DNA of 64,000 bases from Tsukamurella pulmonis (GCF_900103175.1 NZ_FNLF01000002.1:4416136-4480135), one strand, 5' to 3'; positions 46,052-55,743 are shown, counted from the stretch's first letter. Numbers and translations: made by a program. The notes: a model not told the origin generated them from the sequence alone.

Positions 46052-48124
46052 TCAGGGCAGCGGCCGGTCCGAGGGCACCACCAGATAGCTGGGGCGCTTC
46101 GGATCGAGGAGCACGTGCTGCGGGCGGAACTGCGTCTCCGAGGTCACGGGGCCGACGGTGATCGCCTTGATCATGTTGAGCGCGAAGACGTCCACCCGCA
46201 GGCGATGCCCCGGCTTGAGGATCGCGCTCGTCGCATGCGTCGCGATGTCGAGTTCGACCACCTGCCCCGGCTTGACCAACTCGCGCTCCGCGATGTCGAG
46301 CTCGTAGTAGGGCGAGGAGTAGTCGCCGGCGGCGGTGCGCATGCTCCGCTCCTCGTCGATCTGGCGCAGCGAGGTGGTCAGCTGCCCGGAGCTGATGACC
46401 TCGGAGCGGCCGTCCGGCGAGACGTCGGTGACCATGACGTTCCAGTACGCGTCCTTGGCGTCCTGGGTGGTGGTCAGGTGCAGGTTGATCGGCCCGGACA
46501 CGACGGTCGGCTTGGAGACCGGCTTGGAGCTGAACGTGAGGCCGTTCATCTCCGCGACGCGGTTGTCGGCGGTGCAGCCCTGGAAGACGAGCAGGCCGAA
46601 CATGGCCTGGCCGGTGTCGTTGGAGCACAGGGTCGACAGGCCGGGCCCGACGGTGCGCCGCGCCGCGATCTTCGGGGGCGCCGTCTGCAGGCTGTTATCG
46701 CTCAGCGAGCCCGGCGCCGACCCCGAGGACAGGCTCGAGAGGTACATCCGCTGGTACTTCTGGCCGGGTTCCGGGAAGGTCTCGCCCTGCCACCAGCCGC
46801 CGCCCTTGCGGTGCACGGTGACCGGCGCGTAGTTGTCGATGCCGTTGTCGACGTCCTTGAGCCACTTGTCGAACCACGCCTTCTGCAGCACGTCGGCGCG
46901 GGGCGGCTGGTTCACGCCGCCCATGTCGTGGGTGACCGTCACGTGGTAGGAGTCGCCCATGATGAGCTTCTTCTTGCTCGGCGGGAGGCTGCTCAGCTCG
47001 GTGGGCAGGCGCCACTCGGTGTTGGTGAACAGGTCGTGCCAGCCGCCGAGCGCGAAGGTGGGCGTGGTGACCTTGTCGAGCGGCGTGCGGTAGGCCTGCC
47101 GCAGCGGCGAGTTCTTGTCGATCAGTTCCTTGGTCTTCGGGTCCAGCTGCTCGACGGTGGGCGCGAAGATGCCCGAGAGCAGCTGCGGCACGAAGACGGC
47201 GGGGTTCTGGAGGCGGTCGCGCAGCCACGTCCAGTCGAAGGTCCCGTTGAGCATCGAGCGCACGTCGGGCACGAACTTGAGGATGTTCACCAGGGCCAGC
47301 CACGGGCCGAGGAAGCCCAGGCCGAGGCCGCCGCCGGGAGCGATGATGTCGGTCGCGAGGTCGGCGCCCGGCACGACCGGGAACAGCGCCTGCAGGCCCT
47401 TCGGGTTGCGTGCGGCCACCTGCAGCTGGTTGATGCCGGAGTACGAGACGCCCGTCATGCCCATGCGGCCGTTGGTCCACGGCTGGTTCCGCACCCAGTC
47501 GAGCACCTCGACGGTGTCGAGCTGCTCGCGCTCGGCGAAGACCTGCCACACGCCCTGCGAGTTGCCGGTGCCGCGCACGTCGACGACAACCTGCGTGTAG
47601 CCGTTCTGCACGAGCTTGCGGTCGACGCCGGTGAAGGAGTTCGCCATGCCGCCGTTGAGGACGTCGCGCAGGTCGTTGACGCCCGCGATGGGAGTGCCGG
47701 CGAAGTTGAACAGGTTGAGCACGCCGACCAGCGCGTCGGAGAGCACGGGCGTGTTCACGGCGACCTGCGCGAGCGCGCTCACGAACTTCGTGTACGGCGT
47801 CATGTTGACGACCGTCGGGGTCTTGGTGGTGATCGCGCGTCCCGCGGCATCGGCGGGCCGGAACACGTTCGCCTTGAGGACGGTGCCGTCCGACATGCGG
47901 ATCGGAACATCCCAGTCCACGGTCATGTTCGGGTACTGGGTGGGAGCGTCGTGCGAGGCGATCCATTCAGGATTGATCATGCCCGCAACACCGGAGCCGG
48001 GCTTCCAGGGATCGGCGCTCGCACGCGGCGCGAGTCCGGGTACGGCGATCAGGGATCCGATCAGCACGAGAGCCGTGAGCAGGGCGGCCAGCGTCAGCCG
48101 CAGGTGCGGACGGGTCAACCTCAT
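46052..48124 (-). CDS. secreted CocE/NonD-family alpha/beta hydrolase (690 aa)
   Basis: X-Pro dipeptidyl-peptidase (S15)/cocaine-esterase-like serine hydrolase, exported. The signal peptide (HLRLTLAALLTALVLIGSLI, cleavage near PRASA) is clear. The nucleophile elbow GVSYSG (about 225-230) carries the Ser; the Asp is likely in LGGWHDLFTN and the His in TVTHDMGG. A C-terminal jelly-roll X-Pro domain (LKPGHRLRVDVFALN) completes the family layout. The ATG at 48124 has GAGGGG about 8 nt upstream. A short dyad AACCGC-GATT-GCGGTT lies 40 bp upstream. Substrate is unknown; acyl esters or amides are expected. Confidence 0.9.
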   Translation of the reverse strand: MRLTRPHLRLTLAALLTALVLIGSLIAVPGLAPRASADPWKPGSGVAGMINPEWIASHDAPTQYPNMTVDWDVPIRMSDGTVLKANVFRPADAAGRAITTKTPTVVNMTPYTKFVSALAQVAVNTPVLSDALVGVLNLFNFAGTPIAGVNDLRDVLNGGMANSFTGVDRKLVQNGYTQVVVDVRGTGNSQGVWQVFAEREQLDTVEVLDWVRNQPWTNGRMGMTGVSYSGINQLQVAARNPKGLQALFPVVPGADLATDIIAPGGGLGLGFLGPWLALVNILKFVPDVRSMLNGTFDWTWLRDRLQNPAVFVPQLLSGIFAPTVEQLDPKTKELIDKNSPLRQAYRTPLDKVTTPTFALGGWHDLFTNTEWRLPTELSSLPPSKKKLIMGDSYHVTVTHDMGGVNQPPRADVLQKAWFDKWLKDVDNGIDNYAPVTVHRKGGGWWQGETFPEPGQKYQRMYLSSLSSGSAPGSLSDNSLQTAPPKIAARRTVGPGLSTLCSNDTGQAMFGLLVFQGCTADNRVAEMNGLTFSSKPVSKPTVVSGPINLHLTTTQDAKDAYWNVMVTDVSPDGRSEVISSGQLTTSLRQIDEERSMRTAAGDYSSPYYELDIAERELVKPGQVVELDIATHATSAILKPGHRLRVDVFALNMIKAITVGPVTSETQFRPQHVLLDPKRPSYLVVPSDRPLP

Positions 48125-48164
48125 GGAAAGAATCCCCTCTTACTTCTCAGCGTCGCATCAGGGT

Positions 48165-48180
48165 AACCGCGATTGCGGTT
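48165..48180. promoter_or_regulatory. dyad AACCGC-GATT-GCGGTT upstream of the CocE-type gene
   Basis: Perfect 6-bp arms with a 4-nt centre; flanks GT/AC extend the symmetry imperfectly. It sits in the 159-bp divergent gap between the CocE-type and M13 genes. Could be an operator or an mRNA leader hairpin. Confidence 0.35.
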
Positions 48181-48283
48181 TACGTCACACGGAACGCTAA
48201 CGATGTGCGAGCTCATAGGGAATACTGACGAGTAAGTCCTCTCACACTGTGGGACGCGAAGTGCGGACTGGCAGGATGGAACG

Positions 48284-50308
48284 GTGACCACCTCCCCCGC
48301 TCTGGACCTCAGCCACGTCGACACCGGCATCCGTGTGCAGGACGATCTGTTCGGGCACGTCAACGGCACCTGGCTGGACTCGCACGAGATCCCCGCCGAC
48401 CGTTCCACCGACGGCGCCTTCTACGCCCTCCGCGACGCCGCGGAGGCGACGGTGCGCACGATCATCGAGGACTGCGCCGCGCGCACCGATGCGACGGGGG
48501 ACGCCGCGCGGATCGGCGATCTCTACGCGGGCTTCATGGACACCGCGGCCATCGCCGCGGCCGGGCTCACCCCGCTGGCCGACGAGCTCACCGAGGTCCG
48601 CTGGGCGGGCACGCAGGAGGAGCTGACCACCGTCCTCGGCCGCCTGCAGCGCACGGGTGTGAGCGGCCTCGTCGGCTACTACGTCGACACCGACGCCAAG
48701 CGCTCCGACCGGTACCTGGTCAACCTGGTGCAGAGCGGCATCTCCCTGCCCGACGAGGCCTACTACCGCGAGGAGCAGTACGCGCCGATCCGGGAGAAGT
48801 TCACGGCCCACGTCGCCGCCACCTTCCGCCTCGCCGCGGAGGTGCTCGAGGGCATCGTCGCCCCCGGCGAGGAGGAGGCCGCGGCCGCGCAGGTCCTCGA
48901 GCTGGAGACGGCGATCGCCGCCGGCCACTGGGACGTCGTGGCGCGCCGCGACGCGGACAAGGGCTACAACCTGCGCACCTTCGCGCAACTCTCCGACGAG
49001 GCGCCGGGCCTCGCACCGGCCGCCTGGGTCGCCGCCGTCACCGGCGCGCCGGACAGCGCCGCGTTCGCCGAGGTCAACGTCCGCCAGCCCTCGTTCGTCG
49101 CGCACGCGGCGAACCTGCTGGCCGACCGCCCGCTCGCGCAGTGGCGCATCTGGCTCGCCTGGCGGGTCCTGCACGCGCGCAGCCCCTTCCTGACCGACGC
49201 GCTGGTCGACGAGCACTTCGCCTTCTACGGCACGACCCTCACCGGGACGCCCGAGATCCGCGACCGGTGGAAGCGCGGCGTCACGCTCGTCGAGCAGTAC
49301 CTGGGCTTCGCCGTGGGTGAGCTCTACACCGCGCAGCACTTCCCCGCCGAGTCCAAGGAGCGGATGCAGGCCCTGGTCGCCGACCTTGTCGAGGCCTACC
49401 GCCGCCGGATCACCGACCTGCCCTGGATGACGCCGGCCACCCGCGAGCGCGCGCTGGAGAAGCTGGGCAAGTTCACCCCGAAGATCGGCTACCCGGACGT
49501 CTCCCGCGACTACTCGGCACTGGAGATCCGCCGCGACGACCTCGTCGGCAACCTGCGCCGCGGCGAGGCCTTCGAGCACGACCGCGAGTTCGCGAAGATC
49601 GGCGCCCCCGTCGACCGCGACGAGTGGTTCATGACGCCGCAGACGGTGAACGCCTACTACAACCCGGGCATGAACGAGATCGTCTTCCCCGCCGCGATCC
49701 TGCAGCCGCCGTTCTTCTCCCCCACGGCCGACGACGCGGTGAACTACGGCGGCATCGGCGCCGTGATCGGGCACGAGATCGGCCACGGCTTCGACGATCA
49801 GGGCGCCAAGTACGACGGTGACGGCAACCTCGAGGACTGGTGGACCGACGCCGACCGCGCGGAGTTCGGCAAGCGCACCACGGCGCTCATCGAGCAGTAC
49901 GACGCGCTCGTGCCGCGGGAGCTGGCCGGCGAGCCCGGCGGCTCCGAGCACCACGTCAACGGCGGCTTCACCGTCGGCGAGAACATCGGCGACCTGGGCG
50001 GCCTCGGCATCGCCCTGGTGGCCTACGCGATCGCGCGGGAGCGGGACGGCGGCACCGTCGACGACGAGTCGACCCGCATCGACGGCCTCACCGGCCTGCA
50101 GCGGCTGTTCTTCAGCTGGGGCGTCGTCTGGCGCGGCAAGTCGCGTCCCGAGGAGGCGATCCGGCGGCTCGCGATCGACCCGCACTCGCCCGCCGAATTC
50201 CGTTGCAACGCCATCGTCTCGAATCTCGACGAGTTCTACACGGCCTTCGAGGTCGGTGCCGGGGATCGCCTGTTTTTGGACCCCGACCGCCGTGTCTCGA
50301 TATGGTGA
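48284..50308 (+). CDS. M13-family (neprilysin/Zmp1-like) zinc metalloprotease (674 aa)
   Basis: Peptidase of the PepO/Zmp1 class; mycobacterial Zmp1 (Rv0198c) is linked to phagosome and inflammasome effects. Zinc-binding H-E-x-x-H is in VIGHEIGHGFDD (H about 497), the third ligand Glu in GENIGDLGGLG (about 567), and the substrate-binding NAYYNPGMNEIVFPA motif lies before it. The C-terminal FRCNAIVSNLDEFYTAF is typical, and the length matches Zmp1 (663 aa). No signal peptide, as in Zmp1. GTG 48284 lies 6 nt after a CAGGAT hexamer (48272-48277), consistent with leaderless expression. Confidence 0.95.
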   Translation: MTTSPALDLSHVDTGIRVQDDLFGHVNGTWLDSHEIPADRSTDGAFYALRDAAEATVRTIIEDCAARTDATGDAARIGDLYAGFMDTAAIAAAGLTPLADELTEVRWAGTQEELTTVLGRLQRTGVSGLVGYYVDTDAKRSDRYLVNLVQSGISLPDEAYYREEQYAPIREKFTAHVAATFRLAAEVLEGIVAPGEEEAAAAQVLELETAIAAGHWDVVARRDADKGYNLRTFAQLSDEAPGLAPAAWVAAVTGAPDSAAFAEVNVRQPSFVAHAANLLADRPLAQWRIWLAWRVLHARSPFLTDALVDEHFAFYGTTLTGTPEIRDRWKRGVTLVEQYLGFAVGELYTAQHFPAESKERMQALVADLVEAYRRRITDLPWMTPATRERALEKLGKFTPKIGYPDVSRDYSALEIRRDDLVGNLRRGEAFEHDREFAKIGAPVDRDEWFMTPQTVNAYYNPGMNEIVFPAAILQPPFFSPTADDAVNYGGIGAVIGHEIGHGFDDQGAKYDGDGNLEDWWTDADRAEFGKRTTALIEQYDALVPRELAGEPGGSEHHVNGGFTVGENIGDLGGLGIALVAYAIARERDGGTVDDESTRIDGLTGLQRLFFSWGVVWRGKSRPEEAIRRLAIDPHSPAEFRCNAIVSNLDEFYTAFEVGAGDRLFLDPDRRVSIW

Positions 50309-50397
50309 TCACCGATCAGTAACAACGAGGAACGTCCCGTCCAGTAACCGGCGGATACCCATGTTGGGATCCCGTGTCGATTCGGCACGGAGAACGG

Positions 50398-51162
50398 GTG
50401 GCCGTGCATTCACGCAAACAGTCCAGTGAACAACTCCCCTCGGTCCTCGGCGTCGTCCACGAGGCGCCCGAGGTCCCACTCGAGGAATTGACCCTCGGGG
50501 AGAGGATGGGTGAGATCGCGCGGATTCTGCGGGAACAGTCCGCGGACTCCGAATCGCTGCTGACCGCCGCAACCCAGTTCGCGGTCGACCAGGTGCCCGG
50601 CGCCGACTTCGCGTCCGTCACCCTCGTCGACCCCAAGGGCGGCATCTCGCACCCCGTCGTGATCGGCGAGGAGGCGCAGCGCGTCGCCGACGTGCAGCGC
50701 GACCTCGAGGAGGGCCCCAGCGTGGGCGCGACCTTCGAGTCGACCACCATCCTCCTGCTGGAGGACACGACCACCGACGATCGCTGGCCCCGCTTCGCCG
50801 CCGCCGCGCACGCCGCCGGCGTGGGCTCGATCCTCTCGTTCTGCCTCTACGTGCAGAACGACGCCTACGGCACCCTCGACCTGATGGCCCGCGAGCCGAA
50901 CGCCTTCGACGCCGAGTCCATCTCCATCGGCTCGCTCTACGCCGTGCACGCGGCCGTCGCCTTCTCCGCGGTGCGCGAGAAGGAACAGATCCGGGCGGCG
51001 CTCACCACGCGCGACGTGATCGGCCAGGCCAAGGGCATGATCATGGAGCGCTACAAGCTCGATTCCGACGCCGCCTTCCGCCTCCTCGCCCGCCTGTCCC
51101 AGGACAGCAACGTCCGTCTGGCCGAGGTCGCCGAGCAGGTCATCGAGGCCGGCCCGGAGTGA
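50398..51162 (+). CDS. GAF-ANTAR domain RNA-binding antiterminator (254 aa)
   Basis: An N-terminal GAF-like sensory domain (GADFASVTLVDPKGGISHPV through LSFCLYVQNDAYGTLDLMA) is followed by a C-terminal ANTAR three-helix domain (RDVIGQAKGMIMERYKLDS, AFRLLARLSQDSNVRLAEV). ANTAR proteins bind dual-hexaloop RNA structures in leaders and prevent termination; actinobacterial examples regulate lipid and redox genes. Start GTG 50398 has GGAG 5-6 nt upstream; GTG 50374 is an alternative. Two strong hairpins follow the stop. No partner kinase is adjacent. Confidence 0.9.
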   Translation: MAVHSRKQSSEQLPSVLGVVHEAPEVPLEELTLGERMGEIARILREQSADSESLLTAATQFAVDQVPGADFASVTLVDPKGGISHPVVIGEEAQRVADVQRDLEEGPSVGATFESTTILLLEDTTTDDRWPRFAAAAHAAGVGSILSFCLYVQNDAYGTLDLMAREPNAFDAESISIGSLYAVHAAVAFSAVREKEQIRAALTTRDVIGQAKGMIMERYKLDSDAAFRLLARLSQDSNVRLAEVAEQVIEAGPE

Positions 51163-51166
51163 GCCC

Positions 51167-51190
51167 GACGGTCCGCCGTCGCGGACCGTC
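51167..51190 (+). terminator. first hairpin after the ANTAR gene
   Basis: Perfect 10-bp stem GACGGTCCGC / GCGGACCGTC with a CGTC loop, starting 4 nt after the stop codon. It is followed by CCCCTTTCC. Confidence 0.7.
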
Positions 51191-51204
51191 GTCCCCTTTC
51201 CACC

Positions 51205-51243
51205 GCACGCGCGGCGTGGTCCCGGAGACCACGCCGCGCGTGC
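51205..51243 (+). terminator. second, 17-bp stem hairpin after the ANTAR gene
   Basis: Perfect 17-bp arms (51205-51221 with 51227-51243) around CCGGA, then GTTCGTGTG. Together with the preceding hairpin it forms a tandem terminator. The rest of the 272-bp gap to 51435 contains AT-richer sequence around 51340-51370 (TATGGTTGTCTATGTT) that could hold the next promoter. Confidence 0.85.
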
Positions 51244-51434
51244 GTTCGTGTGCGTACCGCCTCCGCTCGACCCCAGCGGATCCCGCTCGCCGACGCGATC
51301 TCGGAATCTTCGTGACCGGATCCGACTCTCGGAGCGCAATACAGCGGCATCTATGGTTGTCTATGTTTTGCCGGCGAGGCGCGGAACAGACTGGACCTCG
51401 GCGTCGGCAGACGTCTTACGAGAAGAGGAAGATC

Positions 51435-52064
51435 ATGACCACCAACCCCACGAACGATCCGCTGGAAGCGGGCCGGTCGCTCGCCGGCGACATCCGGGGC
51501 TTCGCCGCCGAGGTCGGCAAGCGTTCCTGGCAGGCCGCCATCGCCATCGGCGCCGTCGCCGCGATCCTCGGCATCGTGCTGCTGGCCTGGCCGCAGCCGA
51601 CCCTGCACGTCGTCGCGATCCTGTTCGCGCTCTACCTGCTCATCACCGGCGTCCTGCAGGTCGTCGCCACGTTCGGCGTGCTCTCCTCGCAGAGCTTCTG
51701 GTGGCGCCTGCTCACCTTCGTCTCCGGTGCCGTCTCCATCGTGCTGGCCGTCGTCGCCTTCCGCGACGTCGTCGAGTCGCTGGTGCTGCTGGCGATCTGG
51801 ATCGGTGTGGGCTGGGTCTTCCGCGGCGTCGCCGGCCTGTCGGTGTACACCAGCTTCCCGAAGGGCACGCCCGGCAAGGTCTGGGGCATCATCCTCGCGA
51901 TCCTGTCCGTGGTCGCCGGCGCCTTCGTCGTCATCTACCCGTACGACTCGATCCCGTCGCTGGTGCTGGCCACCGGCATCGTGCTGATCGCGCTCGGCCT
52001 GGTGGAGATCTTCCACGGCATCCAGATCCGCTCCACGATCAACCGCCTGCACCCGCAGGTCTGA
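51435..52064 (+). CDS. HdeD-family (DUF308) membrane protein (209 aa)
   Basis: Six-helix membrane protein with DUF308 repeats, related to acid-resistance protein HdeD. Helices are evident at WQAAIAIGAVAAILGIVLLA, VVAILFALYLLITGVLQVVA, FVSGAVSIVLAVVAF, LLAIWIGVGWVFRGVAGL, IILAILSVVAGAFVVIYPY and VLATGIVLIALGLVEIFHG. The family's function in actinobacteria is not defined. ATG 51435 is preceded by AGAGGAAG. A very strong terminator follows at 52074. Confidence 0.87.
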   Translation: MTTNPTNDPLEAGRSLAGDIRGFAAEVGKRSWQAAIAIGAVAAILGIVLLAWPQPTLHVVAILFALYLLITGVLQVVATFGVLSSQSFWWRLLTFVSGAVSIVLAVVAFRDVVESLVLLAIWIGVGWVFRGVAGLSVYTSFPKGTPGKVWGIILAILSVVAGAFVVIYPYDSIPSLVLATGIVLIALGLVEIFHGIQIRSTINRLHPQV

Positions 52065-52073
52065 TCCCGCACG

Positions 52074-52118
52074 ACGAAAGGGCCGGCACCGTCTTCGCGA
52101 CGGTGCCGGCCCTTTCGT
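52074..52118. terminator. 20-bp perfect-stem terminator between convergent hdeD-like and fadB
   Basis: Arms 52074-52093 and 52099-52118 pair over 20 bp with a TTCGC loop. The stem begins ACGAAAGGG and ends CCCTTTCGT, so a T-run is present in both directions. Each arm carries the octamer GACGGTGC/GCACCGTC that is over-represented across the window. Confidence 0.93.
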
Positions 52119-52149
52119 CTGTCCGGTGGCCTACGGCCTGCGGCGAGTC

Positions 52150-54342
52150 CTACTCGTAGGTCTCGCCGGCCTCGGCCTTGGCGACCAGCGAGGCGGGCGG
52201 AGTGAACTGCTCGCCGTACTTGCCGGCCAGGAACTTCGCCTGCTCGACGAAGGCCTTCGGGCCGGTGAGGCCCTCGGCGGGCGTGCCCGGGCGGCCCTCG
52301 TAGCCGTTGATGTACTGCAGCACACCACCGGTCCACGCGGGGAAGCCGATGCCGAAGATCGAGCCGATGTTGGCGTCGGCGACGGAGTCCATGACGCCCT
52401 CGTCGAAGCAGCGCACGGTCTCGATCGACTCGATGAAGAGCATGCGCTCCTGCAGCTCGGCGAAGTCCGGCTTGCTCGAGCCCGACTTGAACTGCTCCTG
52501 GAAGCCCTTCGACAGGCCGGTGCGCTTGCCGTCGGCGTAGTCGTAGAAGCCCGCGCCGTCCTTCTTGGACGGGCGGCCGTTCTCGACCATCCAGTCGACC
52601 ACGGCGAAGGCGCCGTGCTCGGGGACCGGCTTGCCCTCGGCCTCGAGCGCGGTGGCCGTGGCCAGGCGGATCTTCTGCATGAGGGTGAGCGTGAGCTCAT
52701 CCGCCAGCTGCAGCGGCGCGGCCGGGTAGCCGGCCTGCTGGCCCGCCTGCTCCAGGTACACCGGGTCGACGCCCTCGGCGATGGCCGCGAGGGCCTCGTT
52801 GATGAACGTGCCGATCACGCGGGAGGTGAAGAAGCCGCGGCTGTCGTGCACAACGATCGGGGTCTTCTTGATCTGCAGCGTGTAGTCGATGACCTTGGCC
52901 AGCACCGCATCCGAGGTCTTGGCGCCGCGGATGATCTCCACCAGCGGCATCTTGTCGACCGGCGAGAAGAAGTGGATGCCGATGAAGTCCTCCTGGCGCT
53001 TCACACCCTCCGCGAGGATGGTGATCGGCAGGGTGGAGGTGTTGGAGCCGAGGATGGCGTCGGGCTCGACGATGTCCTCGATCTCCTGGAAGACCTTGTT
53101 CTTCACCTCGACCGACTCGAACGCCGCCTCGATCACGAGATCGACGCCCGCGAAGTCCTGCGGGTCGACGGTCGGCGTGATCCGCGCGAGCAGCTCGTCG
53201 GACTTCTCCTGCGTGGTGCGGCCCTTGGCCAGAGCCTTCGCCTCGAGCTGCTCCGAGTAGGCCTTGCCGCGCTTGGCGGCGTCGAGATCGATGTCCTTGA
53301 GGACGACCTCGATGCCGGCCTTGGCGGAGACGTACGCGATGGCCGCGCCCATCATGCCGGCGCCGATGACGCCGACCTTCTTGGCGGTGTACTTGTCGTA
53401 GCCCTCGGGGCGCGAGCCGCCGCCGTTGATGTGCTGCAGGTCGAAGAAGAACGCCTTGATCATGTTCTTCGACACCTGGCCGGTGGCCAGCTTGGTGAAG
53501 TAGCGCGACTCGATCTCGAGCGCGGTGTCGAAGTCGACGTAGGTGCCCTCGAACGCGGCGGCCATGATGGCCTCCGGCGCCGGCATCGGCGCACCCTTGA
53601 GCTGCTTGCGCAGGTTGGCCGGGAAGGCCGGGGCGTTGGGGGCCAGCGTCTTGTCGATCGGGGAACCGCCGGGGATGCGGTGGCCCTTGACGTCCCAGGG
53701 CTGCACGCCGCCCTCGGGGTTGGCCTTGATCCACGCCTTGGCGGCGGGGAGCAGCTCGTCGACGGTGCCGACGACCTCGTTCACGAGGCCCGTCTTCTGC
53801 GCCTTGGTCGGGTTCATCTGGGTGCCCTGGAGCAGCACGCCCATGAGCGCGCCCTGCAGGCCGAGCATCCGGACGGTGCGGGTCACGCCGCCGCCGCCGG
53901 GGAGCAGGCCGAGGCTGACCTCGGGGAGGCCGATCTTGCTGCCCTTGACGTCCGCCGCGATGCGGTGGTTGGCGGCGAGGGCGATCTCGAGGCCGCCGCC
54001 GAGCGCGGCGCCGTTGATGGCGGCCACGACGGGCTTGGGCAGCTTCTCCAGGCGCCGGAGATCCTTCTTGATCTCCTGGACGTTGTCGAAGACCTGCTGC
54101 GCGTCGGCCTTGGTGGCCTTGCGGATCTCGGTCAGGTTGCCGCCGGCGAAGAAGGTCTTCTTCGCGGAGGTGATGACGACGCCGGTGATCGAGTCGGCCT
54201 CGGCCTCGAGGCGGTCGACGGTGGCGCGCATCGACGTGCCGTACAGCTCGTTCATGGTGTTCGCGGAGCTGGTCGGATCGTCCATCGTCAGTACGACGAT
54301 GCCGTCGGCGTCCTGCTCCCAGCGGATCATGTTGTCAGACAT
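52150..54342 (-). CDS. fadB: fatty acid oxidation complex alpha subunit: enoyl-CoA hydratase / 3-hydroxyacyl-CoA dehydrogenase (730 aa)
   Basis: Beta-oxidation multifunctional subunit (Rv0860-like) that hydrates trans-2-enoyl-CoA and oxidises the 3-hydroxyacyl-CoA with NAD+. The crotonase domain has ITSAKKTFFAGGNL and oxyanion-hole glycines in INGAALGGGLEIALAANHR with Glu in IGLPEVSLGLLPG. The dehydrogenase domain has GVIGAGMMGAAIA (about 325) and the catalytic His in DFIGIHFFSPVDKMPL. The C-terminal domains complete the length. It lies 33 bp downstream of the thiolase gene on the same strand, giving the trifunctional complex. Confidence 0.96.
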   Translation of the reverse strand: MSDNMIRWEQDADGIVVLTMDDPTSSANTMNELYGTSMRATVDRLEAEADSITGVVITSAKKTFFAGGNLTEIRKATKADAQQVFDNVQEIKKDLRRLEKLPKPVVAAINGAALGGGLEIALAANHRIAADVKGSKIGLPEVSLGLLPGGGGVTRTVRMLGLQGALMGVLLQGTQMNPTKAQKTGLVNEVVGTVDELLPAAKAWIKANPEGGVQPWDVKGHRIPGGSPIDKTLAPNAPAFPANLRKQLKGAPMPAPEAIMAAAFEGTYVDFDTALEIESRYFTKLATGQVSKNMIKAFFFDLQHINGGGSRPEGYDKYTAKKVGVIGAGMMGAAIAYVSAKAGIEVVLKDIDLDAAKRGKAYSEQLEAKALAKGRTTQEKSDELLARITPTVDPQDFAGVDLVIEAAFESVEVKNKVFQEIEDIVEPDAILGSNTSTLPITILAEGVKRQEDFIGIHFFSPVDKMPLVEIIRGAKTSDAVLAKVIDYTLQIKKTPIVVHDSRGFFTSRVIGTFINEALAAIAEGVDPVYLEQAGQQAGYPAAPLQLADELTLTLMQKIRLATATALEAEGKPVPEHGAFAVVDWMVENGRPSKKDGAGFYDYADGKRTGLSKGFQEQFKSGSSKPDFAELQERMLFIESIETVRCFDEGVMDSVADANIGSIFGIGFPAWTGGVLQYINGYEGRPGTPAEGLTGPKAFVEQAKFLAGKYGEQFTPPASLVAKAEAGETYE

Positions 54343-54375
54343 GTGTTCTTGTCTCTCCTGTTGTTCCGGTGGGCG

Positions 54376-55587
54376 TCAGACGCGCTCGATGATGGTGGCC
54401 GAGCCCATGCCGCCGGCGATGCACAGCGTGATGAGGCCGTAGCGGCCGCCCGTGCGCTCCAGCTCGTCGAGCACGGTGCCCACCAGCATGGCGCCGGTGG
54501 CGCCGAGGGGGTGGCCCAGCGCGATGGCGCCGCCGTTGACGTTGACCTGCTCGCGGTCGAGCTTGAAGTCCTTCATCCACTTGAGGACGACCGAGGCGAA
54601 GGCCTCGTTCAGCTCCCACACGTCGATGTCGTCCTTGGTCAGGCCGGCCTTGGCGAGGACCTTCTCGGTGGCCGGCGTGGGGCCGGTCAGCATGATCGTG
54701 GGGTCGGCACCCGTCGACGCGGTGGCGACGATGCGGCCGCGCGGGGTCAGGCCGGCCTTCTTGCCGCCGGCCTCGTTGCCCACCAGGACCAGCGCGGCAC
54801 CGTCGACGATGCCCGAGCTGTTGCCACCGGTGTGGACGTGGTCGATCTTCTCGACCGTGTTGTAGCGCTGCAGCGCGACGGCGTCGAAGCCGCCCATCTC
54901 ACCGACGACGGTGAATGCGGGGCGCAGCTTGCCGAGGTCCGCGGCGGTGGTGCCGGGGCGACGGTGCTCGTCGTTGTCGAGCACGACGAGGCCGTTCTGG
55001 TCCTTGACCGGCACGACGGACTTGGCGAAACGACCCTCGTCCCACGCCTTCGCAGCGAGGTCCTGCGACTGCGCGGAGTACTGGTCGACGTCCTCGCGGG
55101 AGAAACCCTCGATGGTGGCGATCAGGTCGGCACCGATGCCCTGGGGCGCGATGTAGTTGTCGTAGCTGTACTGCGGGTCGTAGAACAGCGCGCCGAAGTC
55201 GGAGCCCATGGGCACGCGGGACATCGACTCCACGCCACCGGCGAGGACGAGGTCGTCACCGAGGGCCGAGCCGACCTTCTGCGCCGCCATGTTGGCGGCC
55301 TCGAGGCCCGAGGCGCAGAAGCGGTTGATCTGCACACCCGCGACGGTGTCCGGCAGGCCGGCCACGATGGAGGCGGTGCGGGCGATGTCGGCGCCCTGCT
55401 CACCGACGGGGGAGACCACGCCGAGCACGATGTCGTCGATGGCCGCCGGATCGAGGTTCTCGTTGCGGTCCTTGATCTCGTCGATCAGGCCGACCACGAG
55501 GTCGGTGGGCTTGATCGCGGTCAGCGAGCCGTTCTTGAGCTTGCCACGGGGCGTACGGATCGCCTCGTAGATGAATGCGTCAGACAC
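54376..55587 (-). CDS. fadA: acetyl-CoA C-acyltransferase (3-ketoacyl-CoA thiolase) (403 aa)
   Basis: Last step of beta-oxidation: thiolytic cleavage of 3-ketoacyl-CoA, as the beta subunit of the complex with FadB (Rv0859-like). The acylated Cys is in [10 protein letters not shown] (C91), with His in [10 protein letters not shown] (about 353) and the second Cys in TLCIAGGMG (about 388). Full family length. The gene is first in the fadA-fadB operon. Its promoter carries a -10-like TAGCCT (minus strand) inside the dyad CTACAG-N9-CTGTAG, and the divergent gene encodes a double TetR regulator. Confidence 0.96.
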   Translation of the reverse strand: MSDAFIYEAIRTPRGKLKNGSLTAIKPTDLVVGLIDEIKDRNENLDPAAIDDIVLGVVSPVGEQGADIARTASIVAGLPDTVAGVQINRFCASGLEAANMAAQKVGSALGDDLVLAGGVESMSRVPMGSDFGALFYDPQYSYDNYIAPQGIGADLIATIEGFSREDVDQYSAQSQDLAAKAWDEGRFAKSVVPVKDQNGLVVLDNDEHRRPGTTAADLGKLRPAFTVVGEMGGFDAVALQRYNTVEKIDHVHTGGNSSGIVDGAALVLVGNEAGGKKAGLTPRGRIVATASTGADPTIMLTGPTPATEKVLAKAGLTKDDIDVWELNEAFASVVLKWMKDFKLDREQVNVNGGAIALGHPLGATGAMLVGTVLDELERTGGRYGLITLCIAGGMGSATIIERV

Positions 55588-55653
55588 TTGGTCTTCCCGT
55601 CCTTTCGAAGAAGGTGTTTCCAGCCTCCGCGGATGCCACGAAGCCCGTCACTC

Positions 55654-55674
55654 CTACAGGCTAACCGTCTGTAG
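55654..55674. promoter_or_regulatory. dyad CTACAG-N9-CTGTAG overlapping the fadA -10 element
   Basis: Perfect 6-bp arms with 9-nt spacer. On the minus strand TAGCCT (55663-55658) fits TANNNT and has TAGCGA 17 bp upstream as a -35. The dyad covers the -10, so a bound regulator would repress fadA-fadB. The divergent TetR-TetR protein (55744) is the obvious candidate. Confidence 0.6.
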
Positions 55675-55743
55675 CTTAAATCGCTAGATCGCCTGGTAGA
55701 ACTTCATACGGAAGCCATCTGATGGGCTATTGTGACGTTAATC

